DNA of 64,000 nucleotides. Source: Lepiota brunneoincarnata. Its lineage: Eukaryota; Basidiomycota; Agaricomycetes; Agaricales; Agaricaceae. Made by a program: the position numbers and the translations under genes. How positions within the stretch are numbered: position 1 is the first letter of the stretch; the number at the start of each line of letters is the position of its first letter. Location of the stretch: contig JAEBUN010000001.1 of assembly GCA_023014365.1 (NCBI GenBank), positions 1,240,001-1,304,000 on the forward strand, in the 5' to 3' direction. A model generated the notes under the pieces. That model did not search any database and was not told the origin of the DNA. It saw only the letters and a list, made by a program, of their open reading frames with translations. Shown here in pieces: positions 48,998 to 59,254 of the stretch.

Positions 48998-50282
48998 TGA
49001 AAAGGTAAAAACGTTCGTATGTTTTAATATGGATAGTGGGCTTGTTTTCACTAAGCTTAGCCGAAATTCGATAAGCTTAAGCTAATACAAGTGGAATGAG
49101 ATAGATAAGGAACAGTTTCGTCTTTTAGGGTGTTCTGGGGGTGCATTCTGACAGCGAAATTCAAGAGAGTAGTGTTTTAGAGGTTAACAAACAGCCGTTG
49201 AAGTTATCTTAGCCGTACGGTGCAACAATGAAAGGACAATCCCTGTCAATTCAAAGCGCGGGGTCTCTAGTCTCTGGTCTCTGGTCTCTGTCTCTGTCTC
49301 TGTCTCTAGCACTCTGGAACTCTAAACTCTGAACTCTGGTCTCTGTCTCTGTCTCTGGGTTGGTCGACGACCGAAGAATTCACACTTAACGACGCACACT
49401 AAATAGCCCTCTGAAACCGTTCTTGATCACGGCTCGCAGACTTGCGTGTGGAAGCGGGGGTGAGACCTCTTGCTTCTCCACGAACAAGTGCGACCGTATT
49501 TATATTGTTTAGATACATACGAGAGATAGTAAATATGAAATAGAAAACAATAAGCTTAATTGTTACAGGCACTGTAGAACATTTTGGAAGGTTCGGCAGC
49601 ATTTCTACCTTGCCCTGGGTTATGGGTTTTTCTCTGATTAACGAATGGCAATCCAGCCAGACGTGTTTCGTGCTCGTCTGCATTATTCTGCGTCCACGCG
49701 AGCGCGTTAAGACTCCGGATCAATTATGATCGGAATGTATAGCGGATGGACAGTCCCTTGATCCGTTGTAATTAATCTCAGTTAAGCAATAGGCCGAGGT
49801 GCCGGGACCCACAAAGCACTCGTTAATTAGGAGTCTTTGATATTTCTAGGGTTTTGGGCATCGGGTGTCGCCTCCCGAACGTTGAACGTTCCGTTCCGTG
49901 GTCCGGTCATCATTATTGGGCTCGCTTTCGACGTAATACTCCTGCGACAGCCGCTAGGTACATTCTTTATATTCAAACGCATCCGGGTTCATCAGAAAAC
50001 TGCTCGTAAGGTCCCTTGATGCGACCGGAGTATACTCGATAGACTATGTAGAGTCCTGAATCCCTCTGGAAAGCATTCCGATAGTTTGGTTCACTAAGCT
50101 TAGTGATAATGAACTGGTTTGAACACTTCCAAGGCTCGAATATCCTCAATTCGGTCGAACTGGCTACTACGGGACATAGTACCAATCCTCTATAGAGTTC
50201 TTTAATGATATAGCCAATGATTCTATGTAGAGAATCGTTCCGGAGTACGGAATTCATGTATAGGCGTGAAATCGGCGTATCA
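48998..50282 (+). mobile_element. Solo LTR-C copy 3
   Basis: TGAAAAGGT to GGCGTATCA, TG/CA ends, 4-bp duplication ACGT (48994-97, 50283-86) inside gag of element A copy 3. It has a ~45-bp private insertion (about 49355-49399) and the 94-codon antisense frame at 49399-49683. Confidence 0.87.
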
Positions 50283-50286
50283 ACGT

Positions 50287-51380
50287 AAACTTCACATTGG
50301 AAATTCCAATCTTCAAATAATCTTCTGGTTCCATCAAAGGCGATGGGTTTAAGGAGGTCTAATTCTTTTGGGGTTTATGCAGCAGCCATTTGTAATTGTC
50401 CAGGGGGTGGCAGTGGTGGTTGTGTTGGGGGTTGCAGTGGTTGTATGGGAGGTGCCAGTAAGGCTAAGGGTTGTGTGGGTGCAGGTAGTGTATGTGATTG
50501 TGGATCAGGGTCTGATTCATTACTGTCTGTGATGTAGATGTCTGAGTCATTGTCTACTGGTGGAGGTTTTCCTTGATCTGTTACAAATTTATGATGTGTG
50601 AGTAAGTTGTCTTCTGATTTAGTGAGTTCTCTTGGCTGTTTTAAAGTGTATTTGAGTCTTTGAAGTTTGAAATCGTTTAGTGGTTGTGCTTTTGTTAAGT
50701 ATTCTTCAGCTTCTATACATTTCTGTTCTTCTTGTTCTAGAAGTTCTTGTAAATCGCTTTCTTCTTGTTCTTGTTGTCTTTGGATTAAGAGTTCATGTGC
50801 TGAGGGTCTTGGGATTAATTGTGTGGAGCTCAAGGTTCATGGAGTGGGAGAGTTGAATGGAGATAGGGGATAAAATGGGGATGGTGTTTGAGTGGGTGTA
50901 GGGTTTCTTCTTGGATCAGGGTTTTGGATTCCTGGTCCTGAGATTCTGCTTCTCAATTTGGGAGGAGGGGGTGATGGAGTTTCTCAGGCCAAGAACTTCT
51001 TAGGAGGTGTGGTGGTGGTTGTCTAGTGATTGATTATTGCTAGAAGGATGAAAAATTGGGTGGTGATGATGGATATTCCTGGTTACAGGTTCCATGATCT
51101 GATGACACAGCAGTGGCAGGGGCACATGATGCATTCAAGTTCTAGGTTTATGATTCTGTAGGCAATGAGGGTGGCAGTGGAGGTGAAGATGAAAATGAGT
51201 AGGTAAGCCAGATCTTCTGGTAGGGAGAGGTTCAGAGATGTAGCAATAGCTACACAGAGGGGCAGTTTTCTTTTGTATGTTATGTTGGACAACCAGAGTA
51301 CCTTGACACATTCAGTATGTTGGCAGAGCAGAGCAGAGTAGAGGGCAAGCAGAGATAAGCAGCAAGGTATCTTACTGTTT
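50287..51380 (-). pseudogene. Element A copy 3: leader, ORF0 and start of gag
   Basis: On -: leader with primer-binding site, ORF0 remnant ending at UAG 51023-25 (KRKLPLCVAIATSLNLSLPE; CPCHCC), then gag N-terminus with the coiled-coil segment (ELLIQRQQEQEESDLQELL) and the FDGTRRLFEDW-type region up to 50287. The ORF0 ATG has mutated to ATA, one Trp-Asn-Leu stop has appeared, and a CGA-to-TGA stop follows the UAG. Confidence 0.85.
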
Positions 51381-51765
51381 TGTTACCCAGGTTAGGGGTT
51401 CACTCTTGAGTAGCACAGAGTTCAATACAGGATGTCTATACAGACTTGGTCCTGTCCTACTAAGCATGACTTGGAGATGATGGAGCACTATAAGTCCAGC
51501 CAGTTTAGAGGCAAAGAGGTATAGGAGGCAAGAACTGTATAACACTAAGATAAGGATACATAATGATGTACTGTATCCTTATATACTCCTAGGTGTGGCT
51601 ATGCTCCTACTATAATGGTCAGGACCAGAGTAATTATGAGTCAGAGATAAGAGAGTGAGTCATAAACTAAGTATAGTCCTTCTGATGTACACTACTGATT
51701 GTTTCATAGTGACATGGGAATTCAAGCTAAACATAACCATCCTTCTGATAAGACTTCTGATAACA
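51381..51765 (-). repeat. Element A copy 3, 5' LTR (385 bp)
   Basis: On - TGTTATCAG to GGGTAACA. The LTR contains no CG dinucleotides. Its outer end abuts an LTR-C fragment. Confidence 0.87.
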
Positions 51766-52142
51766 GTCATCATTATTGAGCTCACTATAGGCATGATACA
51801 CCTGCAACAGCTGCTACAGATGTTCTTTATGTTCAGACAAATCTGAGTTCATCAGAAAACTACTCATAAGATCCCTTGATGTGACTGGGGTATACTCAAT
51901 AGGCTATGTAGAGTCCTGAATCCCTCTGCAAAGCATTCTGATAGCTTGGTTCACTAAGCTTATTGCTAATGAGCTGGTTTGAACACTTCCAAGGCTTGAA
52001 TATCCTCAATTTGGTCAAACTGGCTACTATGGGGCAGAGTACCAATCCTCTATAGAGTTCTTTAATGATATAGCCAATGATTCTATGTAGAGAATTGTTT
52101 TGGAGTATGGAATTCATGTATAGGCATGAAATCAGCATATCA
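51766..52142 (+). mobile_element. LTR-C fragment (3' third, CpG-free)
   Basis: Matches about 49905-50282 of LTR-C, ends in ATATCA, and lies against NOP56-like sequence. It was the target of element A copy 3. Confidence 0.8.
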
Positions 52143-52360
52143 TTATCAAGGATTGATGTTAGCTCTGGCAACTTGTCCTCATCAAATTTGTCTTTGTCAC
52201 CAATGAATAGTACTGCATGTGCATACTGGTGGTTGTCCAGTATGATGCAAACAAGTTCAGGGAAGTGGTAGCCATACCACTTGCAAATTTGCATCAAGAA
52301 GAGGTTGATATCTTTGTCAAGTTGGTTAAGGAGGGTAGCTCTCACATTGCCAAAGGTCAA
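52143..52360 (-). pseudogene. NOP56 (box C/D snoRNP protein) exon fragment
   Basis: The - strand reads LLNQLDKDINLFLM, KWYGYHFPELV, then DNHQYAHAVLFIGDKDKFDE and DKLPELTSIL. This is the NOSIC/Nop region of NOP56, a core protein of box C/D snoRNPs in the nucleolus. It is interrupted by the LTR-C fragment at 52142, and no adjoining exon can be read with confidence upstream (52361-52440 contains only scattered similarity). Surrounding CpGs are lost. This is a captured or duplicated fragment, not the functional gene. Confidence 0.8.
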
Positions 52361-52966
52361 GCATTTTACTCAAGAACTCAGCCTGTCCTTGGCTTGAGGG
52401 GGAGTGCCTGTGACCCTGAGAAGCCTGGGAAATGCAGAATTTGTTGCTGATGGGTTTGAGTTCAGATGGGCAGTGTTGGATTCTTACAAGCCAGCAAACA
52501 GTTGATGCAACATTGGCTAGACTCTAGTTAGACTTTATTTGGACTTGGACCTTATTCACGTAAAATTGCAATCTCACAATTTGTTTACCAACTTGTTTAT
52601 ATTGCTATTCAGTAGAATTTCAGTTAGCTAGACCATGGATATGTAGTTAGGCTTTTCTTAGTACTTGCATGTATAGTGAGTGACTAAGGTGAGCACTTAC
52701 AACTTAGAGATCATGATTATGCTTTTACTTATGCTCATAGTCCTTTATTCTTACAGGCAGGTGGTCTGCCTGTGTTGCAGTCCTCAACATTTGCAAATAT
52801 CCCAATGCTGAAACAAGTTACTCTGAACATATGGCTTCATTACAAAACCAGAACAACACACTGCAACAAAGCTACCACAAAACCTCAATCAATGGATTTA
52901 GTATGTTCCAGGTGTATCCAATAGTGCTAGACTAAATAGTATCAACATTACAATGATGAGTCCAGT
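52361..52966. other. CpG-free non-coding stretch
   Basis: No gene or repeat recognised. Possibly the decayed upstream part of the NOP56 copy. Confidence 0.35.
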
Positions 52967-53170
52967 TGTTGAAATCAGCTCAAGAAGGTGGACAGCAATA
53001 AGGGCATGTGTTCATGAGAGACAACAATGGAGTGATAAAAGGGAGGAGAGGGAGGTAAATGGACAAGGTACTACTGGTAAACTACACATGTATATAATCT
53101 ACCTACAACATGGCCTTCATGAGGCAGTCAGGGGCATTTCACCAGTTTGCTGGAATTGTTAATTCTAACA
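52967..53170. mobile_element. Solo LTR-E copy 2 (204 bp)
   Basis: Same length as the copy at 19928. TGTTGAAATC to AATTCTAACA; flanked by CCAGT and CTAGT, a 5-bp duplication differing by one C-to-T change. Confidence 0.75.
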
Positions 53171-53198
53171 CTAGTACTCTTTGCCCAACTTCCATAAG

Positions 53199-54430
53199 TA
53201 GTGATATGTAGGGCCCAGCTCAGCTCAAAAGTCCAGGCTTGGGCTTGGCTTACCAGGGCTCAGGCTGGGCTTGGGCTAGGCCCAGGCTCAGGCCCAGGCT
53301 TGGTAGAGGGAAAACATTACAAGGAGTCAATATCAGGTAGCTATGAAATCTCCTGTACAAAAAAGACAACAAATTGACAAGTTTCAATTGTTGCTCACTT
53401 GTTGAGTCAGTTGTTGATGCCCCTGCCCCAGCCACTGAAGTCTCATTATCACTATCAACTACTACAGTCCTCTGCCATTTTTGTGAACTAACTGTAATAA
53501 CAGTGAGATACAAGAAAGCATGTATTTGAGTGCCAAAATTACCTGTTTCAATATCATTGAGCTCTTCATCTTCCACTCCAGCCACTGAGGTTGATGTGCT
53601 TGTAGGAGGTGGGGAGCTGGCTGGAGTAGCAGCTAGGTCTAAGCCAGTCACAACAGGAGAAGATCTTGATAGGTCCTGAACTTAGGCATTCTCTTGAGCT
53701 CAGAGAAGTTTGTTCCTATTTGGTAACACTTGCTTTTTGTGTTGTTTTGGGTGGTGGCTTAGAACTGTACAGTTCTATGTTAATAATAGATATTACTTCC
53801 TCACTGTCACCAAACCCAGGCTTCAGGGCTCAGCTCAGGCTTTGTAAGGGGACACTCCAGACACCTCAGCAACACCTCCATTAACCCTATCAACACCCCT
53901 GTGCCCTCCAACACATTATATATCCCTCCCTTCAAACATTCACACTGCAAACACAGCCAGAATACATCATACACTCCCTCACTGTCCAGATAAAACCCTC
54001 CCTCATTCCCTCTCATTCCTACAGACTCTAGACCATCATATTCACATCCCACATTTGTTTCAACCACACTAGGCCTTGTACAACCCCTAGACACCACAGC
54101 TAAGCCTGGTTCAATTTATATTGATTATATAAGTTAGGTATATACATAGTTTTCGCCTGCAGGGGTTTCCTCATCCTATTCTCTTAGGATTTCCCTGCAG
54201 GTATGTGTCCTGTATATAACTCATAGTTTAATATCACTTAGGATTTCCCTGCAGTTGTTTTGGCTCCCCCTGAGCTGTCAAGGCCTCCCAGGTCACCCTA
54301 ATAGGCTTCTGACATCTGGAGCTGAGCCCTGAGGCCCACAAAGCCCTTCACTAAGGCTCAGCTGGGCTCAGGCTTTGAGGGCCAGGCAGTCTGGGCTTCA
54401 GGGCTTCAAGCTGGGCCCTGTACATCACTA
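53199..54430. mobile_element. hAT-type DNA element, non-autonomous
   Basis: Left end TAGTGATATGTAGGGCCCAG and right end (reverse complement) TAGTGATGTACAGGGCCCAG differ only by three transitions. The 8-bp flanks TCCATAAG (53191-98) and CCCATGAG (54431-38) are a target duplication with two deamination-type changes. Subterminal GGGCTTGGGCTT/GGCTCAGGCT repeats lie inside both ends. A - strand remnant (53250-53651: TSTSTSVAGVEDEELND) may be from a transposase N-terminus; no catalytic core remains. Confidence 0.75.
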
Positions 54431-54438
54431 CCCATGAG

Positions 54439-56630
54439 CCATGAAATCACCAAATATGCACCCTCAATGCTTACTGCAGGTCAACTGGGTCAAGTAGACT
54501 CACAATCATTAGTCAAGGTTCCTAAAATGCTAGGACTGGTTTCAGACTACATCTCATAGAGTGCCTCACATTATCAGCAGCTTAATGCTAGATGATATTG
54601 AAGGGCTCAACCACCACTGGAGCAATCAGATTGGTACATAATAAATTCTGTAGTCTGAATGTCTCAGCTCCTCTGTCAAATGGTATCTCAACTCATTGTT
54701 ACTCTGAGTGGAGACTTGTTGCCATCTGTGTTCCATGGTTATCAAATTGCAAGGTTGAAAGTTGGTGCATGACCAGTGATTGTGTGAGTTTGCATTTAGC
54801 AGTGCAGATGCCAATGATTAAGCACATTCCCTGATCAGTGATGAAGTTGACTCAGCTGAATGATGAATACTTTATCTGAAGAAGAACACTCATACAGATG
54901 CAATATGCAAGTGCCAACTACCTAGTGATATCATAGGGTAGGTCATAAGCTCATAACAGACTACAAAGGATGAATGACCTATGGTGACCAACCTATCAGT
55001 GTGAAAACTGATACACTGGATGAATTCATGCCCAGTAAAGGCTGCACAGTCCCAAGTGTGGTGACAACTTAGTAAAGCTGGGGGTGTGCCAATCAGTAGT
55101 AGTGAATAAGACAGGATTGACAATATCCACCAACCAAAAACACTGAAGAATATAATAGGGTCAATACTATTGATTCACAATACTTTTGAGATATCTTGTA
55201 CTTATGGAATGGGGAATAGTGTCCTGTCACAATAGAAGATGTATATGATTGGCATCCATCTCCTCATGTGTGTAACTCTTTCACAGAATGAGTTTCTAGT
55301 AAGTTTGAGTAACTGCAGAAACTGATAAAACTTGATGAGAGTCAATGTGAGCTCAATACCTAGGGCAAATAAGACATGTGTAAGTGTCAAATGTGAATCT
55401 GCTCACCTGTACAAATAAATCAAGAAATACTGCATAGCATCAGTATCAGCTATTAGAACATTATTATCTAAGTACTAATGCAGCAGCTGCATAGGTGCAT
55501 TGCAACAGAGCAATCTGGTGGTTGGGGACATCATACCAGCAGCCATGTAATGTGAGTGGGCCAACATAATGCCTCATTGCAATGACTATTTCTGTGATAG
55601 TTGCCACCAAGCCACTCTAGGTTGTCACCAGTAAGCAGTATAGCAGCAATCAGGAAATACCCACAAGTAGTTCAACTACATAATCAGAGAATATTAATAA
55701 TGACATGCACCTCCAGGATGCCAGAACATACCAGCTACTGCAAACCAGAGAAGAATTGTGACTAGTGTCACTCTCAATAAATTAGGAGCTTCTTGCACAG
55801 TATGAGAAAACACACTTTTGCAGTTGTAGTCCCAGAGTGCACATAATCTAAGGATGAGCAGTGTCTTCATCAATGCAGGCAAAACAGCGTTCATTGAACT
55901 GTCATAGTCTGAGCAATTGCTCTGGCTTGGAGAGATACAACTGAAAATTCTCACAGTGTTGAAGTCAAGCTGTAAACCATGCACCTAAAAAATTATGTTG
56001 GACACTCACAGAGACAACAAAAGGTCAAAATCTTACACCTGATAAACTAATATCAGGATTAGAGATTGATAGTTTTCTCACTAAGCTGACTGACTGAGGT
56101 AGGAACAAAATTGGACAGATGGTAGGACTGCACACCATGACTGTACAGTATGGAGTAGATGGTACCATAGTACAGGTGCCATACCTATACCATTCAGGGT
56201 CAGCTCAACCACTCAGATAGATGGTAGACAGGATAGTCATTGACTGCCCAATACTATCCAAAATACAGCTGTCCATGGCATTAGATGGTAATCTCTGATT
56301 AAACTCTATAATTATGCAAATCTGAACAGCTATATACCATCATCAGCACCTTCTACATCTGTTCAGACATTACCTGCCATTGGCTCACCTCAGAAATCCT
56401 TCACATCTCAATATTGCAGGAAAGAGAAGATGACTATCAATAAACTCAAGGAGTATTTTAAACTTTCTGCTGAAGATTTTAATACCTGCAATCCAATTCA
56501 CTGGTGAGTGGGTCAGCAGGTGCAATTCCCAAACCTCTTTTGCCTTGCCTATAATATTTTATGTATTCCTGGCAAGTCATTCTTACATTCCTCCATTGTA
56601 ACAAGTTCTGATATGTGTCTTCATCTCCAG
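54439..56630. other. CpG-depleted interval
   Basis: Apart from the possible membrane-protein remnant at 54890-55984 I see no gene. Composition is shifted to TG/CA throughout. Confidence 0.35.
54890..55984 (-). pseudogene. Possible decayed polytopic membrane-protein gene
   Basis: Hydrophobic segments appear in successive frames on -: LLILRLCALWDYN, LLRVTLVTILLWFAVAGMF, a WLVATITEIVIAMRHYVG-like stretch, and further short segments. The LRLCALWDYN pattern recalls basidiomycete DUF6533-type membrane proteins. Almost all CpGs are gone and no complete exon chain can be made. Weak call. Confidence 0.3.
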
Positions 56631-56691
56631 TGTTATCAGGATTCTATATCAGAAGGACAGTTATACTTAGTACAAATTCCCATATCATATG
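56631..56691 (+). repeat. Truncated LTR-A start
   Basis: First ~60 bp of an LTR-A (TGTTATCAGGATTC...), C-to-T mutated, immediately before the full LTR at 56692. It is an older copy interrupted or truncated at this point. Confidence 0.7.
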
Positions 56692-57077
56692 TGTTATCAG
56701 AAACCACATCAGAAGGACAGTTAATTTTAGCTCATATTCCCATGTCACTATGAAACTATCAGTAGTGTACATCAGAAGGACTATTCTTAGTATGCGCCTC
56801 ATGTTTCCTTATCTCTGACTCATAATTACCCCGGTCTGGATTATTATAGTAGGAGTACAGCCACACTTAGAGATATATAAGGATACAGTACAATACCTTG
56901 TATCCTTATCTTAGTGTTATACAGTTCTTGCCTCCTATACCTCTTTGCCCTTAAACCGGCTGGACTATAGTGCTCCGTCGTCTCTAAGTCACGCCTAGTA
57001 GGACAAGACCAAGTCTGTATAGACATCTTGCCACGAACACCGTGCTACTCAAGAGCGAACCCCTAACCCGGGTAACA
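56692..57077 (+). repeat. Element A main copy, 5' LTR (386 bp)
   Basis: TGTTATCAG to GGGTAACA. TATATAA lies at 56874-80; the predicted RNA 5' end TATCTTAGTGTT lies at 56907-18, 33 bp after the start of the TATA box. This is the same spacing as in element B. Confidence 0.93.
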
Positions 57078-57078
57078 A

Positions 57079-57090
57079 AACACTAAGATA
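57079..57090 (+). other. Self-complementary primer-binding site, element A
   Basis: AACACTAAGATA, beginning two bases after the LTR, is the exact reverse complement of LTR positions 56907-56918. Conserved in copies 2 and (partly) 3. This is the arrangement of Tf1/sushi-type self-primed elements. Confidence 0.8.
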
Positions 57091-57175
57091 CTCTGCTGCT
57101 TATCTCTTGCTCGCCCTCTACTCTGCTCTGCTTTGCCGACGTACTGAACGCGTCGAGGTACCCTGGTCGTTCAAA

Positions 57176-57436
57176 ATGACGTATGAAAGAAAACCGCCTC
57201 TCTGTGTAGCCATCGCTACGTCCCTCAACCTCTCCCCGCCAGACGACCTGGCTTACCTACTCATCTTCGTCTTCACCTCTACCGCCACCCTCATCGCCTA
57301 TCGAATCATCACCTTAGAACTTGAACGTATCACGTGCCCCTGTCACTGTTGCGTCGTCAGATCGTGGAATCTATACTCAGGGATATCCATAATCGCCACC
57401 CAATTCTTCATACTTCTAGCGATAATCGATCGCTAG
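57176..57436 (+). CDS. ORF0: 86-aa two-helix Cys-rich membrane protein upstream of gag
   Basis: The ATG (context TTCAAAATGACG) is the first ATG after the predicted RNA start at 56907. Residues 1-20 are basic/neutral (MTYERKPPLC). Residues 25-45 form a hydrophobic helix (LAYLLIFVFTSTATLIAYRI), residues 54-59 a CPCHCC cluster, and residues 66-84 a second helix (GISIIATQFFILLAII). UAG at 57434-36 lies in the same frame as gag. Orthologues exist in copies 2 (89 aa) and 3. No Ty3 protein known to me looks like this. It is not at the env position (3' of pol). It may be a stand-alone membrane peptide or, by readthrough, an N-terminal membrane anchor of Gag. Confidence 0.75.
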   Translation: MTYERKPPLCVAIATSLNLSPPDDLAYLLIFVFTSTATLIAYRIITLELERITCPCHCCVVRSWNLYSGISIIATQFFILLAIIDR

Positions 57437-59254
57437 ACAAATATCACCACGCCTCCAAAGAAATTCTCGGCCCGAGAATCCCCATCACCTCCCCCTCCTC
57501 CTAAATCGAGAAGCAGGATCTCAGGATCAGGAACCAAAAATCCGGATCCCAGAAGAAACCCTATCCCCACTCAGACACCATCCCCATTCTATCCCCCATC
57601 TCCATTCAACTCACCCACTCCAAGCACATCAACACGTACAAAAACAAGCTTTGCTGATGAACTAGCAGAACGACAAAGACTACAACAAGAAAAAGAATTA
57701 AAAGAACACTACGAACAAGAAGAAAGAAGACGCAAACAAGCCGAAGAATACCGTGCTAAAGTAGACCCATTAAACGACTACGAACTCCAAAGACTTAAAA
57801 ACGCCCTCAAACAACCCAGAGGACTTTCCACATCAGAAGAAAACTTACTCACATGCCACGAATACGCCGTAAATCAGGGAAGAACTCCCCAAACAGATAA
57901 CGACTCCGACGTCTATATAACAGACGACAACCAATCAGATCCCGATCCACAACCACCCGCATTACCCGCACCAACTGTACCCTTAGCCCTACCGGCTCCA
58001 CCTTTGCGAACAACACAACCTCCATCACCGCCACCGCCGCCGCCACCCGGACAATTACAAATAATGGCCGCCGCAGCCACCCCAAAGGAGTTAGGACTCC
58101 TCAAACCCATCGCCTTCGATGGAACTAGAAGACTATTCGAAGATTGGATCTTCCAATGTGAAGTTTACGTACTCACTAATGCGACCACTTACAACACCGA
58201 CCTCGCTAGGACCCTATTCGTCCTCTCAACAATGCAATCAGGAGATGCCCGAGCCTGGGCTAGACAATACCTCCACGAGAGAAACACCCAAACTCCACAA
58301 GGACAACCCATAGTCATGGAGTCATGGGACAATTTCACCGCCCGACTTAGGGCCGATTTCACCCCAGCGGACGAACATGCGTACGCACATACCCGACTTC
58401 AAACCCTGCACCAAGCAGGCAAACCAATGACCGAGTTCAACGCTCAGTTCAAGGAACTTGTCCGACAATCCGGACTAAACGAAGATCGCACTCTAATCGA
58501 TCTATACCGCAAGGCAATCGATCGTCGCATTGCCATGAAGATCGATGAATCAGAAAACCCCCCGACAACTATCACCGCTTGGTACACCCGAGCAAATAAA
58601 CTCGATGATAATTTCCGCCGAATCAACGCCCTCTACGGGACTCCCAGAAACACGTTTCCCCAAAGAAACCAATACCAACCCAACCGCGGACCAAGCCGCC
58701 CAAACAATAACGTGCCCTACGCACAATTCTACCAAAGGAGCAACGCTCCACGATTCACCCCACGCGACCCACACGCCATGGAAGTAGACCATGTCGCAAT
58801 AGAAGAAGGATTCGAAGACCCTTACCCCAAAATCCCACAACCGGAATATACCGAAGAAAACTCCGCACAAGAACCGTTGGAGTTAGATGCCATTGTCACC
58901 GGACAACAAATGAAATCATACCAAAACCAGGAATGCTTCCGATGTGGAGCCAAGGATCATTGGGTCAGCAAATGCCCTCAACCGCCACCAGCCAGACGCT
59001 TCCCAGGAATGCGTACCAATCCCCCTCGCCCTGCGAGAAACCCCAACCGTCCCTTCCCTGGACAACAAAACACTTGTCCCGGATTCCCAAACCGAAACAC
59101 CCAACAATCACCGCAACGCAAGTATTCCCTTGCTGTCGCAGAAGTCGCATCTCAGATGCGCCAAATGGTTGATGATCTCGATCCAGAACTCCAACAAGAA
59201 CTCCACTCCGCGCTAGCCGAGGATCCGGAGATGCGTCCATTCCAGGATTTTTAA
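57437..59254 (+). CDS. Gag of element A, with ATG-less N-terminal extension
   Basis: The frame is open from the UAG at 57436 to TAA at 59252-54. Codons 57437-58063 contain no ATG. They encode a Pro/Ser-rich segment (SPSPPPPPKSRSR), a coiled coil (SFADELAERQRLQQEKELKE; RRRKQAEEYRAK), acidic DNDSDVYITDDNQSDPD and a proline run. The first in-frame ATG is at 58064 (MAAAATPKELGLLKPIAFDG), starting the capsid-like region (LFEDWIFQCEVYVL; FVLSTMQSGDARAWARQYL). A CCHC knuckle CFRCGAKDHWVSKC lies at about 58930-58980, and the end is PFQDF. Start options are readthrough from ORF0 or reinitiation at 58064 (396 aa). Confidence 0.9.
   Translation, partial: TNITTPPKKFSARESPSPPPPPKSRSRISGSGTKNPDPRRNPIPTQTPSPFYPPSPFNSPTPSTSTRTKTSFADELAERQRLQQEKELKEHYEQEERRRKQAEEYRAKVDPLNDYELQRLKNALKQPRGLSTSEENLLTCHEYAVNQGRTPQTDNDSDVYITDDNQSDPDPQPPALPAPTVPLALPAPPLRTTQPPSPPPPPPPGQLQIMAAAATPKELGLLKPIAFDGTRRLFEDWIFQCEVYVLTNATTYNTDLARTLFVLSTMQSGDARAWARQYLHERNTQTPQGQPIVMESWDNFTARLRADFTPADEHAYAHTRLQTLHQAGKPMTEFNAQFKELVRQSGLNEDRTLIDLYRKAIDRRIAMKIDESENPPTTITAWYTRANKLDDNFRRINALYGTPRNTFPQRNQYQPNRGPSRPNNNVPYAQFYQRSNAPRFTPRDPHAMEVDHVAIEEGFEDPYPKIPQPEYTEENSAQEPLELDAIVTGQQMKSYQNQECFRCGAKDHWVSKCPQPPPARRFPGMRTNPPRPARNPNRPFPGQQNTCPGFPNRNTQQSPQRKYSLAVAEVASQMRQMVDDLDPELQQELHSALAEDPEMRPFQDF
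59248..59254 (+). other. Gag/pol overlap with T-run before the gag stop (element A)
   Basis: GAT TTT TAA in gag; the UUU tRNA can re-pair one base back because five T's precede AA, giving TTT TTA in the pol frame. The site is identical in copies 2 and 3. It parallels the AAA TAG site of element B. Confidence 0.5.

Noticed and set aside
57107..57175. Longer ORF0 starting at TTG 57107
   Set aside because: The first ATG after the predicted RNA start is 57176 in a good context; the upstream codons need a non-ATG start.
57181..57436. Intron from GTATGA (57181) to CTAG (57436) joining ORF0's start codon to gag
   Set aside because: The joined frame is not the gag frame, so it does not explain the missing gag ATG.
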